From the NCBI RefSeq assembly GCF_035946055.1, contig NZ_CP108364.1, positions 3,472,001 to 3,536,000 of the forward strand: a stretch of DNA of 64,000 nucleotides, in the 5' to 3' direction. The position numbers were made by a program, and so were the translations under genes. The stretch's first letter is position 1. Each line of letters begins with the position of its first letter. Positions 63,960 through 64,000 of the stretch are shown here, piece by piece. Under the pieces are notes generated by a model, which searched no databases, was not told where the DNA came from, and saw nothing but the letters and a program-made list of their open reading frames with translations. The stretch is from Streptomyces sp. NBC_01341. GTDB taxonomy: Bacteria > Actinomycetota > Actinomycetes > Streptomycetales > Streptomycetaceae.

Positions 63960-64000
63960 GTCGCGGGTCCTCGGCTATCTGTCGGCGAAAGAATGGCATC

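Overview
The window is a high-GC actinobacterial chromosome segment, almost certainly Streptomyces. The signs are GTG and TTG starts, 4-bp stop/start overlaps, CsoR, an AtrA-type TetR regulator, an NsdA-like regulator, SpoIIE-type phosphatases and a c-di-AMP riboswitch before a cell-wall peptidase. The gene order (pit, DUF47, csoR ... marR/MFS, PP2C, ndh, atrA, fused sigma factor, AfsR-like regulator, asparagine-synthase homologue, NsdA-like, lhgO, trmB, prsW, AKR, M23) matches what I recall of S. coelicolor SCO4138 down to SCO4108. That correspondence is from memory and was not checked.

Layout. 1-7.4 kb: low-affinity phosphate uptake (pit and its DUF47 partner), a copper-sensing CsoR repressor with a clear operator, a lipoprotein, a large P-loop NTPase with nine TPRs, and a PAP2 phosphatase. 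7.7-8.7 kb: a two-domain cell-wall hydrolase (lytic transglycosylase plus NlpC/P60). 8.8-18.4 kb: an accessory-looking block with a translationally coupled trio (helical small protein, DUF1023 hydrolase, lipoprotein), a histidine phosphatase, a divergent anti-sigma-like ATPase/XRE regulator pair, a secreted PL8 polysaccharide lyase, a kinase-like gene remnant, an aldo/keto reductase and a DUF402 protein. 18.8-25.9 kb: a six-gene operon resembling the membrane core and ATPases of a type IV secretion system, with no relaxase; this is the most interesting system in the window. 26-33 kb: a GNAT enzyme, a blasticidin-S-deaminase-like gene and a complete rRNA operon (16S-23S-5S, minus strand) with a long leader and promoter region.

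33-50 kb is regulatory and developmental core: a MarR/MFS divergent pair with its operator, a PAS-PP2C-HATPase phosphatase, type II NADH dehydrogenase, AtrA, an ECF sigma factor fused to its own zinc-binding anti-sigma-like domain and an extracellular domain, a SARP/AfsR-like regulator, a cyclase-like asparagine synthase homologue with an altered ATP motif, and an NsdA-like protein. 50-58 kb: LhgO, TrmB, PrsW-type protease, AKR, an M23 peptidase under a ydaO-type riboswitch, a membrane PP2C phosphatase and a TipA-like MerR regulator. 58-64 kb: initiator tRNA, a BBE-type FAD oxidase, two tiny genes, an orphan sugar-binding lipoprotein and a drug-efflux MFS protein.

Several genes (merR, the AfsR-like gene, trmB, prsW) have a -10 hexamer so close to the start codon that they are probably transcribed without a leader. 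The proposed link between the operon at 18.8-25.9 kb and the cell-wall hydrolase at 7.7-8.7 kb is an inference from domain content and from the remembered gene order of relatives.
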